The notes: generated by a model from the letters alone, not told the origin. 64,000 nucleotides of DNA from Leucocoprinus leucothites (GCA_013368445.1 JAACJO010000006.1:1798001-1862000); one strand, 5' to 3'. Positions 24,382-36,958 are shown, numbered from the stretch's first letter. Made by a program: numbers and translations.

Positions 24382-25791
24382 TTGAGACACATGCGAACCT
24401 TGGTACAAGAAGCTGCCAACCTCTCAGATACTTTCACTAGACCTGATCATGATCATAACCCGAACCGCCATCCCACTAATGCTCACAAAGGCAATCAGGT
24501 TGTGATACAACAGTATCATACTATTTGGAAAGGTCTTCTCTCCCTATACAATACAACCTCCCCAGTCCCTCCAGATCTGTTGTTAAATGGTGAGGTTACA
24601 AAGGTGGAGAGCTTACCCACTACCAGTGGGATATTCAGTAGTATATGGCTCGGCTTGTGGCACAAGGACAAAAAGGTGTGTCTGGAGTGCCTCCACTCCC
24701 TAATACCTACCCAATTTCCTCTTTGTAAGTTGTGCTTAAAGCCATTTTAATCAATGAAAGTGATCCCGAGGAACTCATGCAGGTTGGGCAAACTTTATTG
24801 AAACAAGAGTAACTTTAACTCAATATATCTTAGCATTTGATTCATGAGATGAGAACCTGGTCAAAATTGAGAAGCTGCAACATTTCCAATTTTATGGATA
24901 TATTGACAACATTGACAATGACAAGCAAGTCTATCTGGTCAGTTGAGTGGATTGAAGAATGAAACCTCCATTTTTCAATACCTCACAGTGCTTGCCACAG
25001 GTTTCTCCCTGGTTCAATCATGGCAACGCCCTCAAGTAAGTATCCAGTTTTGAGCTTAAAGCTTGGGCAAAGGGGTGCTACAGCTCTGGCTGAACCCAAC
25101 TTGAGCTAGCACCTCTGACTGGTCTATGAAAGGCTCGCCAATCCTGTCTGCATAGATACACGAGGAGAAACCCAGGTGCAGATCGCATGGCTCTAGTGAG
25201 TCAAAACATGACCAACCTACCTGGGAAATGGGGAGCAGTCTTATGTAGATCATAGATATGAGGAGCCACTGAGAGACTGTGCTATCTTCACTCTCACAAT
25301 ATTCTTCAGTCACGGTGAGCCTATTCTCCTGTAACTTGTCCATCACACTTACCCTCATCTACCTCTAGTTACTTGTGTAAGTCATGTTGCCATACCACAT
25401 GAATGGCAGAAAGTCATGAGGTATCAGCAATTTTGGTCTTGCAGATATCATGCTTGAGGATGAGCCTCATATCATACATCCGCATGCATGCTGGGTGGCA
25501 CCTGAAGTCATTCAAGGGTCTAGCCTGACGAAAGCAGCTGATGTTTATTCATTTGCTATGGCATCCTTAGAACTCCTGACAGGTGTTCATCCATTTCCGG
25601 AGCTCCATGAAGGGCTTGTTATCAAACTGAAGCAAGTAAGCTCTCCTCAACTAGAATGGCCAGCCAGCAATGGAATTATATGGACCTGGCCTACTGACGA
25701 CCTGTGGACCCTGATGAAAAACTGTTGGCTGGATGATCCTCTACCATGTCCATCAATGAAGAGTATAATGACCAAGTTACATAGAATGTAG
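24382..25791 (+). pseudogene. Protein kinase, decayed
   Basis: An N-lobe remnant is at 24600-24690 (SGIFSSIWLGLWHKDKKVCLE, matching a glycine-rich loop and beta-3 strand). Fragments around 24840-25040 (HEMRTWSKLRSCNISNF; PWFNHGNALK) match the alpha-C region and hinge. The C-lobe is open at 25450-25791 with CWVAPEVIQGSSLTKAADVYSFAM, LLTGVHPFPEL and a final CPSMKSIMTKLHRM. The catalytic loop HGDLK and DFG are not visible, and stops and frame shifts lie between the blocks. Related in type to the kinase at the left edge. Confidence 0.75.
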
Positions 25792-26293
25792 CTTTCGATT
25801 CCTTGCAAGCACTCTATATTCCAAAGTATGGAAAGGAGCCACTTCTTTTTTCTTGGTATCAACATTCCAAGGCCAAATCCATTCAGATATCTATTTAAAG
25901 AGAGTAACAAATAATCTGATCAATCTCATATGGCCTCGCCATCTCCTACACCTCCCTCTAGAAAAGGGGAAGGTTCAGGTGGGGAAGCGTTATCCTGAGT
26001 TCTTTGTTAGCAGAGATAGTGCTCTGATGGATCAGGAGGCATCTGAGAAGTGGGCTGGAGAGGGTATGGAAAGTATTGTGGACAGAAAGAAGTATAGAAA
26101 ATGTTTGTAGGCAATACCTCCTAGCAGCCAGCATGTTGGACGGGTTGGAGGGATGCACCGGATTTCTTCCTCGATATTGGCCTGTTTGTAGATACTCTCG
26201 TGCTGATATAAGGTGTGCGAAGTTCGAGTGTCTTTTCAGAGGCATTCCTCTTAGATTTGGACCTGAACAAAGAGCCAAGATATGGGGGTCCAG
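25792..26293. other. Intergenic, nothing recognised
   Basis: Short open stretches only, on both strands, none with a recognisable domain. Confidence 0.4.
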
Positions 26294-27463
26294 AATTTAC
26301 CACTACCGCTACCACCCACTAACACTACGGTCCTGCTACATTGCCACTACAGTCCCACTGCAGTACCTCCACATTACCGCTACACCACCACCACCAGACC
26401 CCTGTTATATATGCCCTAGTCCTGCAATACAGCTCTATAATACCTCCACCCTGAGTAGATAACTCCCGACATCCAAATGATATTGGTTCTTGCTTGTAGT
26501 GACAGTGCTTCAAGTTTGACCATTCCCCCGCAAAAGTAATCCCTGTGTCATAAATACGGGAATAGAGAATGTCACTTAACACCAGCTTACCAAAAACAAA
26601 TCCATGCCTAGCACTTAGTACCATACATGGCTCAGGACGTTTCGTAGCAACACTCTTCTAAGTTCTCAGCCACCACCTTCCGCTTGGACTTTTCGCAGTC
26701 CTCGTCATCACCTACAAAAGTCAGAACCAGACATCTATGTTGAAACACATAGGTACAATTAATCTATAATATGATTGACAACTTGTAACGTCCCATGAGA
26801 CAGCGAGACGCCCCACAATGCAAACCTATATTGCTGTACTACCGCTATACACCCACTACACCACTGCTACACCACTGCTACACCACCACTACACATTCGC
26901 TACACACCCGCTACGGTGTCGCTACAGTGTCACTACACACTCACTACTGTACCCTCAAATGGACCTTGTCCTATCACCGTTTCTCTACAAAAAATGAGGA
27001 TTCAGCGCATCTTGCATGTTGATGATGTGTCTGCTGATGCAATGGCGGCGTGGAGTAGAGTTTTGACTCAGAGGGGCAAGGTATCTTAAGGCAAAGATGC
27101 TATATTATGCTATACTGGAGGCCGGGACAGTTGCTATTGAGACAGTAACTGTTCAGTGTTAATAGGTATATAGCCATGATGTTCGAAGTGACCTAAGGAG
27201 ACCCTTGAGGTGTGGGGGTGAAGCTCATGTAAAGCACTGGCTGAAAATAAAAAGAGCAATCAAGCTTAGTTGTTTATTATGTATAGGAGGTATCGCAACA
27301 AATGAGCTTTACACGCGGCACAGGTGTTGACTGTGGCAATTGTGGATATTTTGGATGGTCGTGAGCCTAGTAAGAACGTACTAGGGAATATGGGAAGTAG
27401 CGGTGGTGTAGCGGTAACGTAGCGGTAGTGTAGTGGGTGGTGTGGTAGCGGTAGTGGTAAATT
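26294..27463. mobile_element. Candidate non-autonomous DNA transposon with CACTAC-rich inverted ends
   Basis: The left end reads AATTTACCACTACCGCTACC and the right end is its reverse complement, GGTAGCGGTAGTGGTAAATT, 1170 bp apart. Both ends continue inward as degenerate arrays of about 8-10 bp built on CGCTACAC/CACTACAC. A third array lies inside at about 26830-26950. Subterminal short repeats plus CACTA-like motifs recall CACTA-type elements, but the CACTA motif is not at the extreme end. Flanks TCCAG and ATCAG do not give a convincing target duplication. An exon-like minus-strand stretch after an acceptor at about 26715 (GDDEDCEKSKRKVVAENLE) may be captured sequence. Confidence 0.6.
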
Positions 27464-27579
27464 ATCAGTACCCGCCAAGATATAACACCACCGCAGTTCA
27501 AATCTTCACTTGACCCAGTAAGTCAGATAGTGAGTTGAGTTTCGTTGCCTTTAAGGAGGCTAAGCATTAATATTATTTC

Positions 27580-27798
27580 CTACTTTCATCCTCAGCGATT
27601 TCCTACACGACATCACAGACCTCGGCCCTCAATAATGTCACCACGATCGGCCCTTGTGCGAGGGATCAGACAATGTCCTCCGAATCGATGGGCTACTATT
27701 TCATCCTCAACGATTCCCTACTCGACGCCACGTGTCTCAATCATGTCGTCACGATCGGTCCTTGTATGAGGGACTAGCCTGGCACCGAACTGATGGGC
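27580..27798. repeat. Diverged tandem duplication of about 110 bp
   Basis: 27580-27693 and 27694-27798 share a common order of motifs: TTCATCCTCARCGATTYCCTAC, ACGATCGGYCCTTGTRYGAGGGA and CGAAYYGATGGGC. The copies differ at many positions, so the duplication is old. No coding role is seen. Confidence 0.75.
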
Positions 27799-28096
27799 GT
27801 TAGGCTCATAAGACGAGCCTCTCCATTCAAACCGAGCAAACGAAAACCAGAGGATACGCCATCATTTCATGATAGAGTCTGCGTAGCAATGAGAATAGTT
27901 CAGAGCATCAGACACGTGAAAAATTGTTTCACGCTGAGTAGAATGGCTTCTCAAATGACCCTCGGTGGAGGCAGAACAACCGGAGATTTGCATTATAGCG
28001 TTCATGGGACCAACATGATGAAGTCGAAGATAAGTATAAATGGTGAAGGGAGACAGAATCAGGAGAAACGAAACATTCCAAAAACTATTAGTAGCC

Positions 28097-28876
28097 TCAA
28101 TTGATGGGCCCAGCATGGGTTATGGACTCAACCTCCTCAACGCTAGGATACTGCCTGAAAGAATCCCTGAGCTTGTCAACGGGGGCTGTCAACATACCAA
28201 CGAGCGTCTCAAAAGGCGGCTTGTTTGGAGCCTTGGGGTGAGGCCTGAGACCGGGGCATTTCAGCCATCGTTCGCCGGATACATAGCCTGAAAGAGAACG
28301 ATACCTCGTAGGAACAAATTTCTTTGTTGTGTTGAAGCTCTTGGCAGCATCCATATTCTGAGAACCGGAGAGCGCACTTTCTAGCGCAGGTAAATCGTGG
28401 GTTTCCTCGCTGTGCGCATGTGTTTTGAGACGGTCGATGATGACTTTCAATAAAGCAGCGTGCTCTTCAGAACCTGGAGTCATGTTGTCTAGATCGAAGA
28501 GCTTCTCTTTGACTTCCTAGTCAAGAAGAATAGGATGGTCAGTCTCTGGAAGGCGGTGAATGAAAAGCCATACCTGATGCTCCTCTCTGTCTTGGTCCGC
28601 CATCTTTTGACCTCTTTCGCCGAGGTGCTTCTCGAACAAGGGATAGATGGCGAGTTCTTCACTGATGGCATGGCGTGCGATCTCCCAAGTTAATTGGTTT
28701 GACCAGCGGGTCTGAGCGTCGACATTTCCTGCATTCTTGACATACTCGTCGTAAGTAGCCCAGAACTATGAAGATCGCATCATCAGGAAATAATTCAAGC
28801 TCCTTGAGAAGCGAGATACCTGATTATGGTCGTTGGTAACGGCGTGAGCAATGGATTGATCCTGCGCAGTGGTCAT
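28097..28876 (-). CDS. Hemerythrin-like (HHE) domain protein, 222 aa
   Basis: Three exons, 28876-28820, 28765-28574 and 28516-28097, joined in phase 0, giving 222 residues. Histidines and acids expected of an HHE cation-binding four-helix bundle are spread through the first two thirds: IAHAVTNDHNQFW, EIARHAISEELAIYPLFEKH, REEHQEVKEKLFDL and LKTHAHSEETHDLPAL. The C-terminal third is basic and looks disordered. There is no signal peptide, so it is probably cytosolic. Family members bind a di-iron centre and are linked to oxygen, nitric oxide or iron sensing and detoxification; the substrate here cannot be told. It lies in the same direction as, and just downstream of, the Old Yellow Enzyme gene. 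The stop at 28097 gives a natural end. Confidence 0.88.
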
Positions 28877-29451
28877 GGTTTCCTGAGACGATTTGGTGTC
28901 TCAAGAATGTAGTGGAAAACCTATATATATTGAAGCAGGTCTCAAACACGATCGAGGATTGGGCAATGGGAATGGAGCGACGTCTCTGGAGCTCCCAAGA
29001 TTTGCACTCAGCATAGGCAAAGTGGCATAGGGGCTGGACACAAGTCTAGACCTAGTTGTTGACTCTTGCCAAATGCCCCACGACTCGAAAGAGGTCTGAG
29101 TTCTTCCACCTGGAGGTTTAAGAGGAGTGTCAACATTCCCAAGCTCGTCGGCTCCACGGAAGCTGAACCTTCGGACGAACCATTCCTGCGCGGCGTAAAT
29201 GAACTTTCTATCGTTGTTAGTGCAAGTCAATACGTTTGGGCTTCGGTTCTAGTAGTTTGATCCACCACGATGCCATGCTGATTCGAAAAGAGCGAGGGCT
29301 CGTGGAGTTAGGGTTCGGCTGATACTGTTTCATTTCCAGCTCATGAGTTGATTGAGTTGAGATGTGGGAGGCTGTCTATCCTAAGTTTCAACAACATGTA
29401 CAGTGTCAGCTCGATAGCTTGATAATAAAACACTGCGTTAAACTCGTGTTC

Positions 29452-30897
29452 TCAGAGTTTCTCCTTTGCCTCCTTCTCTCCATGTCCGAGCGCCTGCTTT
29501 GCTCTGCCACGGAATCCCCAACCGATCTGCTTCGCCTGGGTGACCTCAATGCCCAGCTCATCAGCCATTGCCCATACAAGCCCAGGATTCTTCTGGAACT
29601 GTCTTCCAACGAAAATCACATCCGCTTGGCCACTCTCCAAAACTTTCTGAGCAATGTGGCCATCACCCAATGCACCAACTGCACTGACGAGGAGTTTATC
29701 ACCAACAGCCTTCTTGACAGCGCCGGCGAGATGAGCTTGGTAGGCTTCGCCTGGGACTACACGTTGGCGAGCGTCAATGCCTCCCGAAGATACGTCAAGG
29801 AGATCGACACCGTGATCGGCGAGGATGGGTGCAAGCCGGACAGTGTCTTCGGGTCTCCACTGGGGGTCGTTGGGTGCGACTTGTTCTAACCACTCGGTAC
29901 CAGATACGCTAAGAAAGTTTATCAGTTCACTGTTGTCTTTCAAAAGTTGCAAGGAATACTCACCGGACAAACAAGGGCATTGACTGCGGGATAATGCTTC
30001 TGACAACGTCTACAACTTCAACTAACAACCTGATTCTGTTTTCAAAACTTCCTCCATATTCGTCCGTCCGCAAGTTGCTACTCGGGCTCAGGAACGATGA
30101 CAGCAGATAGCCATGAGCAGAGTGAATCTCAACAACGTCAAACCCAGCTTTCAGGGCCCTGATAGCGGCATCCTTGAACGCCTGAGTAATACGCCGGATT
30201 CCTTCCTTCGTCAACTCCTTGGGCTTAGGGTAACTCTCGTGGAATGGCTTGGTGCTAGGTCCCCAGACATCGTTGGGCCAGCCACGTTCGCGTGGGTTGG
30301 CGGCGGCTGTTGGTGAACCACCAGATACAAAGGGTGCGAATGTGGACGCTTTACGGCCTGCGTGAGCGAGTTGGATCCCGATCTTTTGGGATTGTGAGTG
30401 TGCAAATTCGACAATCTTCGTGAGGCCCTCGATGTGTGCGTCTGACCAGAGACCAACGTCTTCTGGACTAATACGGCCTTCTGGAAGAACGGCTGTGGCT
30501 TCAACGAAGGCAAGGCCTGGTCCACGAGAGATTATGCCGCCAACTATCAGGGAAGACAATCAGACGAGATTCGAGTGAACAAAAAAGGAGAATACTTACG
30601 GTGAGCCATATGCCATGGTGTGACGGAACCATTCTCAGCCGAGTACTGGCACATAGGGGAGACCTACGATACACCCGTTTTCGTCAGTTTTGTGTATCTC
30701 AACATCGGATGTCCGAGCACACTCACGAAGATGCGGTTCTGGAATTCGAGGCCACGAATCTTGACAGGTTGGAAGAGTTTGGGGATTGGTTTACCGCTCG
30801 GCTGAGGAACGACGGCGGTTCCAGCGACCGGGTCTTGATGAGGTGTGTAAAACGGCACGCCAGGTGCGGGATCGTTATACTGGCGGACCTGGGACAT
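29452..30897 (-). CDS. Old Yellow Enzyme-type NADH:flavin oxidoreductase, 423 aa
   Basis: Four exons, 30897-30727, 30663-30600, 30543-29964 and 29908-29452, total 1272 nt. An FMN-binding TIM barrel of the YqjM-like class: FQPVKIRGLEFQNRIF, then SPMCQYSAENGSVTPWHMAH (Cys62 and Tyr64 at the flavin), QLAHAGRKAS, the paired histidines in EIHSAHGYLLSSFLSP, EYGGSFENR, and a C-terminal VFVGRQFQKNPGLVW near the FMN phosphate site. It reduces activated alkenes such as enones with NAD(P)H; the natural substrate is unknown. The start at 30897 (MSQVRQYND) is the first ATG in frame. The copy at 15.25-17.77 kb derives from this gene or a close relative. Head, barrel and tail are complete and no key residue is missing. 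Confidence 0.93.
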
Positions 30898-31609
30898 GCT
30901 CAAAGTACGACTCTATGAACGACAAGGTGAAGATTCTGAAGTGGAGAGAACGTAGGAGGCAGTTGAATTTTGAGGGAAAATATAAAAGTTCTGTTTCCTG
31001 GCTATCAGCTTAGTGCCCACGTCTTGATATATGTTTCCGTTGGCAGCTACCGCCGCGGCCCTCCATACTTTACAAAGCTGCTTATTGAGAGTTTTCTCGG
31101 CTAATGACAAATAGCGTGACTAGGATTATCCATGTTGCGTCGTTCTATAAATTGTGTGAATGAGCTAATCTGAAGGTAATCGGCATGAGAGGTATGTAGG
31201 TGTGAACAGTGTCAGAATCTGGTGACAATGATGCCACCGGAGCCGGCATCCGGTACAGTCCGGTCATGTGCTGATTCCTCTCACAGGGTTTTCCTTGATC
31301 CGGGCTTTCCCTGATCCCAAGATGATCGCTTAAACTCAAGAATCAAATTTTACCATCCAAAATGTGATATACTGTAGGGGCAATTGGAAAGTTGCGTACA
31401 GTAAGTCTGGACATTCCCAAGCAGCGACGCCAAACAATTTTTTATGAAATCTGAACCAAACATCCTGAATTGTTCTTAAGAAACCTGCTAGTACACTCAT
31501 ACAAGATGCTCTTGGGAAGTAAAGAGTGTCATTTATCCATGATCACCGGAAAATAAACTTTCTTCGTGACTGACCGCTCTTCAAGCCTCAACCTTTAAGC
31601 CTCGAGAGT
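30898..31609. other. Intergenic, nothing recognised
   Basis: About 90 bases next to the Old Yellow Enzyme start are shared with the duplicated copy near 17.7 kb, so the 5' flank was part of the duplication. Otherwise no feature. Confidence 0.5.
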
Positions 31610-32836
31610 TCAGGGCCCGGGAATTGGAGAGGAGCTTCGATTAGTGCCTTCCGTTGTCTCCGACGAATCCCGATTCCACTGTAAACTCGTCAACTTCCGT
31701 TCCGTCTCCCTCTTCCATCCTCGGCCCACATTAACCCGATACACAACAAGGAGGTAAGCAATGAGCTAGAGAGCGAGAGATTGTGTTCGGATCAGAATAA
31801 ATGAGCTCCTCAAATAGCTGAAAGAGGATATATTTACTCGTATAGGATATTGACTTCCAGAGACGAAATGAGCCCCAACGTCAACCCCGTGGTTGCCTGT
31901 GGTACGGAGGCCGACGAATATTATGATTAAAGCCATCCATGCAGAGTCGAGGGCAAATGATTCGAGGAGCATGGTGATAATGGCCGTGTATTGACTGGCC
32001 CCATCGGACTCACCTAGCAAAAGTAATATGTGAGTGAAATGGAAGAGAGAATAAAAATCGCGGCTAGTACCCATGATACGAATGTGACGCCTCCGAACTC
32101 TAGCAATGCGCCCAATGATAAAGAGAGTGACCCAGAGTGTGATTGCGAGCATCAGGGTGATTTGAAAAACAGGCATCACAACATATGCGCCTCGAACAAT
32201 TGATTCGCCGTGCAAAATGCCAATCATTTGGGTTATTTGGGTTCCTAAGGGATTATTATTATTTAGTCACTCAGATCACACAGCGTTGACGTGGAACAGC
32301 TTACCCCAGAGTGCAAGAAAGAACACTATCGGTGCTGATACAATGAAAATAGCATATCTCGACGCGTTCCAGATTACCCACAACCGCCATATCTAGAGGC
32401 AGAATGTTGTCAATGACGAGAAAAGTGACAGGAAGAATGATTAACTCACCTGAACTCCGAACGTCAAAAGATCATACACAAGGCCATTGACAATGCCCAC
32501 AACTGCAATCGGCTGACGCTGATATACCTGAGTATAGTACCCATACGGTCCTCCCTCCGGATAATCCCCATGGTAGGCGTAAATCACCTGACATGCCCGG
32601 GCACTCAATGCGAGATCAAGTACCTGACTGGCAACGACAAGGGACATGAAGATGAGCGTGCCGATGCTTTGCCGTCGTTGACTGGGATCGTTTCGGTATT
32701 GTTTGTAGAGTAATCGGACGCAGAAGCAGTACAGCGCAAATCCGAAACCAAACAGTGATCCGTTCACGGTCGTTCCCGTTATGAGGTTGACCGCCGCCAG
32801 TTGCGCGTAGTTGGCGTTGAGCGCTGCTGTCGACAT
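31610..32836 (-). CDS. Seven-transmembrane protein, tandem array copy 1, 326 aa
   Basis: Five exons, 32836-32450, 32392-32305, 32244-32071, 32013-31838 and 31765-31610 (387, 88, 174, 176 and 156 nt). Hydrophobic segments are visible at roughly residues 18-41, 54-75, 104-128, 136-157, 177-204, 225-250 and 272-283. The longest loop (about residues 78-103) holds HGDYPEGGPYGY. The last exon starts LIAYLLVVYRVNVGRGW and ends in a polar tail with many serines. This is a large Agaricomycete family of unknown function; its topology resembles a receptor, but no ligand or G-protein motif is recognised. The start at 32836 (MSTAALNANY) is chosen because no earlier in-frame ATG exists. The frame is complete. 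Confidence 0.88.
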
Positions 32837-34518
32837 GATATGTAGCCGAGGAACTTTTGAAAGGAGGGGGTTCAAAAGGCTGCCGATCTGGGGTTACGCC
32901 CAGAGGTGGTGGCTACAATATATGAAGCTCTGCACGTGTGCTCTGGGGCAACGGTACATACTCATGGACTGGGGCGCTGGAATTCTGGCTATTTCAGGTC
33001 TCCTTTCATGTGGTATTGGGGAATTGATAGCGTTGAATGTTTAAACGCTGTGTCAATCTGATCGATGTCTTGGCCACGATATAATACTATGGCAAGGAGG
33101 GGCTTCTGTGATAGGGCTGACAGGATTTTAGCTGATCTTAGCTGTCAAAGCTAAAAGTACCACCCAATGGAAATTAGGAGGGCTGAAGGACCGGTATCAC
33201 CAAACCAGCGAAGCGTCTGAAAAAAATCAGTAAAAAAAATCGGGAATTTCTGGGGGAGAAAAGGTGTACGAAGAGCGGGCGATCATGATCACTTACAGGT
33301 GATCCAAACGTTGTCGATGTTCAAGCGATGTGCGATGAGTAAAGTTAATCGTAAAGTATAAGGCTCGAATGGGCATACGGCCGAGGTCGCCGTAACTAAG
33401 ACAAAGCTTTGTGTTTCGGTGACCCTGCGCGGTGACATTGTACAGAAGTGTACGGAACGTGACTGAATTCAAAGAGACAGCCCCATTTACGGGCGGCAGA
33501 TAACAGAGTTCTGGAATCAGTTTGAGATTGACATAAACTGTACTTAGTGAAGTCAGTTGAGAGTCCTTTACTTGAACATATATATTCTCGTTTGGTATAC
33601 TTGTGATTCTCGGCGGTGCCAGAGTTAAGTACGAGTACTGAGTGAAGCCCCCATCCCTGAAATTTGAAACGGTGCCACTAATCTAGGTCTCGTTCGTCAA
33701 ATATTTGCATTTACCAAGCCACAAGCCACCACAAGTAATTACGACAGGAACCAGCACATCAAAAGCTCTCGAGATCTTTCGAAATCGTGCAAAACCGGGC
33801 CCCAAGAGGAGTAGGCTTTTACGGTGTCGTAACGATAAAATAAGGGTCCGATGCCCCAGCGCTAGGTTCGCGGTGCCGAGCCCATGAGCGTCTACTCGTG
33901 CCCAGCCTAGGTATCATCTATCAATCAAACTTGGGGACTAAAGCCGCATGCAACTATGTAGGTGATTCATTGAAAGGAACCTGCAGGAGAAGGCGAGCGT
34001 TTGGGCAGCCATTGGAATCATGGGTGACGGGGACTCACGACCTGGTCTTTGTGTTGGGTTTGTGGAGCTGATCGGGCGATGGCGGATAGCGTAGATGTGG
34101 ACCAAGTGCTTGCCTTTGATCGGGTTTCTAACTCCATATCAGATATTTTCCCATTCCCAATATCAATGCAAGCTCGTGCTCTTCGCTCGTAGACCCGTGA
34201 GGATCGATTCCGATGGTTGCACTAGTATCAAAACACTGGTAGGTGTAGTGGCTGACCGGTCAGTGGTTCTCCGAGACCTTGTGGCACGACTGTCGAAGTC
34301 TCTAAGCCGGTATTGATGATACTTAAGGTATTTGAGCCCCAGCTGTAACACTCCAAGGACTAAAATTAATTACATTAGTGTACAAATACGTTAAATATAC
34401 GAGGCAAGACTATCTGAGTTATACGTGGCCACGCTCATTCCCTCCTAACCATCTTCTCTCGCCGATTTACTAGTACCGACAAGTAACGGGTTGGAAGAAC
34501 CGACAAGATGTTCAGGAT
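32837..34518. other. Intergenic, nothing recognised
   Basis: No open frame with support on either strand. It separates array copies 1 and 2. Confidence 0.5.
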
Positions 34519-35732
34519 TCAGACCTCTCCCCGAGATCTTAAAATGGATGTTTGAGCACCGAGCTGTGTATTTTGCAGGGCATCCATATTGTTGAACTGT
34601 AAACTGGTGAGATGTCGTTCCGTGTCCTTATTCCATCCCCTCCCCGTGGTTACACGATATACAACAAGAAGGTAGGCGAGTATCTGAAATTAACTGGAGT
34701 TAGAACGCTTAGAGGGGGGAAAAACAGACAAGGAATGCTACCTGAATGGAAGGCCCGGTGGTTGCGAAAAAAACACCAGCGGCTCCACCCGTATCGTTGT
34801 CGAAACAAATATTAAGGATGATCGACAAAGTCACCCATAGTGACTCAAGGGCGAAGGATTCTACAAGCATGGCAATTGTCGATGTGTACTGGCCTGAAAT
34901 GCCGGAATGACCTGAGGAATCCAAATGGAGCGAAAAGAGCAATGAGATAATTTGACTTGATGTCTCCAGAAATGTGAATGTGTACCTAAAAGCTTGACGT
35001 GTTCCCTGCGGACCACAGCGATCTTCGAGATGATCATAAGAGTGACGAAGATAGCAACGAACAATACGAGAGCTTTGCTTCCGTATACAACTGAGATATT
35101 GATGCTTCCGCGAAGCAAATCCGGCCGTGCGATGTGCACAAAATTGATAATCATAATGCCTGCATTTTGGGGTCGAGAATCATAAGTTGGAGCGCATATT
35201 GTTGACTCTGACATTGCTTACCTGTGTATGCGAAGAGCGACAGACTTGGCATTATCACAATGAATACAGAATACCGGGACATCCTCCAAATAATCCATAA
35301 GCGCCAGATCTATCAATAAAGGATGAGGGACATCGTAGCAGCAGGGATATCAAGAGAATGGCTTACTTGAACACCATAAGTCAGAAGATCCAACAAAATA
35401 CCAATGGCGTAACCCAAAACGGCGAGGGGTGACCTGCCAAAAACTATAACGGAATAGCCAAAGCCACCATGATCGGGAAAATCTGCATGGTCGATATAGG
35501 AGGCTTGGATGTCTCGAGTATCTATGGAGAGGCCCAAAAGTCCACAGGCCATGACGAGGGTCATGTGCGAAAGAGTGAAGATGCATTGCTTTCGACGATA
35601 TTGATCCCCTAGTCCAAGGTATAGAGATCGCGCACAAATGATGTACAACGCAAATGTGAAGCCATAGAGGACGCCCTCTACCGTAGTCCGGGTAACAATG
35701 TTGACCCTCTCCACAGAAAGGAAATTATCCAT
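34519..35732 (-). CDS. Seven-transmembrane protein, tandem array copy 2, 320 aa
   Basis: Five exons, 35732-35367, 35309-35222, 35159-34986, 34911-34742 and 34683-34519 (366, 88, 174, 170 and 165 nt). The same architecture as copy 1, with the second and third exons identical in length. Key blocks: TTVEGVLYGFTFALYIICARSLY (first helix), YIDHADFPDHGGFGY (loop), IWRLWIIWRMSRYSVFIV, REHVKLLGHSG, SIIL/ESFALE helix, and ILAYLLVVYRVTTGRGW at the last helix. It starts directly MDNFLSVERVN. No frameshift or stop. It diverges from copy 1 over most of its length, so the duplication is not recent. Confidence 0.88.
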
Positions 35733-36958
35733 TGCGATTTTCGATTCCGGGCTTGCAATTAAGGCTTATGGAGGGATAGATTGAGAGCTGGTTCGTCCAA
35801 TACACCGTAGGCCCTTCAACCCATTAAATACCCTCCAAGCGTTTTACCCTCCAGATTCTACTAGGCCGTGTTTGATTCAAGAACATGAAAACCATCAAGA
35901 ACATGAATTAGACAGATAATCAGCATCATCTGATCAAGGTGGTGCCTTACACGATCTAGAGAGATAAAAGTTCGTCGACTAGCCCATCTTCGGGGAGACT
36001 GGGAGGGCAATGATTTTCCGCGACTGTCGGCGTGAAAGCCACGTAATATGACCTCAGATATGAGCGCTAATTGAATCGAGCTGAGACCAAGAGGAGACTC
36101 CCTAAAGCAAGAGGCCAGGAGACGAACGTGATATCGAATACTTGGTAATGTCAAAGCTCGAGCACCTCCATGGCGTCACCACATACAGACCGACAGCCAA
36201 CTATGGTGAGGCCCGGTATGATGTTGGAGCTTCGACATGTGAGCTCGCATACTATAGCTGGCCGCAGTCGGGTACGCTGAGAGCGGCTGAAATTTGACCG
36301 GGATTGTTTTCGGAAGGAAAGCTATTTCTGGTGTTGAGTCAATTTTCAGTTTCTCCAAGCGCGCGCTTCGTGTTGAGTACCACCCTTGAAGACGAAGCAA
36401 ACCAGAGTCAACTGAATGCTCCAAGACTAGAGTAGCTCTACAAAGACGCGATGAAGCAGGCACGAATATCACAATGGAAGTATATGGGCGTTAGCAGGGA
36501 TTTGCGGATGCTGTCGAGGCATTGGCACCGGTTCCGAGCGAAGAGAGCTGTGCAAGGAGTCGCTGGCAGTGCCTGTGGTACAGAGGCACAATCATCAGTC
36601 AGACATTGATCCGGGCTCTGGTATTCTCACGCTAAAGTAAGGTGCCGAGCTATTTTTGACACTAGACATTTGTTTATCTATCCCCACTCACAACTGTAAA
36701 CTTCCGCTTGTTGCGTGTAGTCGCTGATAATTGACTTCCAAGGGCTCCCTGAGAGACTAAATTATCACCTGTTTCATCCCTTCTACTACCCTTCATCCCT
36801 CCTGAGTCAAACTCTAACGGGCCCGATGCATTTTCCCCGACTGGGACAGCACTCGAGGATGTGACAGAGGGTGTATTATAAATTCGTAAATGGAAGGGTG
36901 TATATCTAATCGATTAATTTAATTCCTTTTTTTTCATTTCCCGCTGGTAGTTAAGCGT
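35733..36958. other. Intergenic, nothing recognised
   Basis: Only short unsupported open stretches; no recognisable domain or repeat. Confidence 0.5.

Noticed and set aside
26280..27470. Plain microsatellite
   Set aside because: Units are degenerate and, more importantly, the two outer arrays are inverted copies with shared unique ends, which points to one bounded element.
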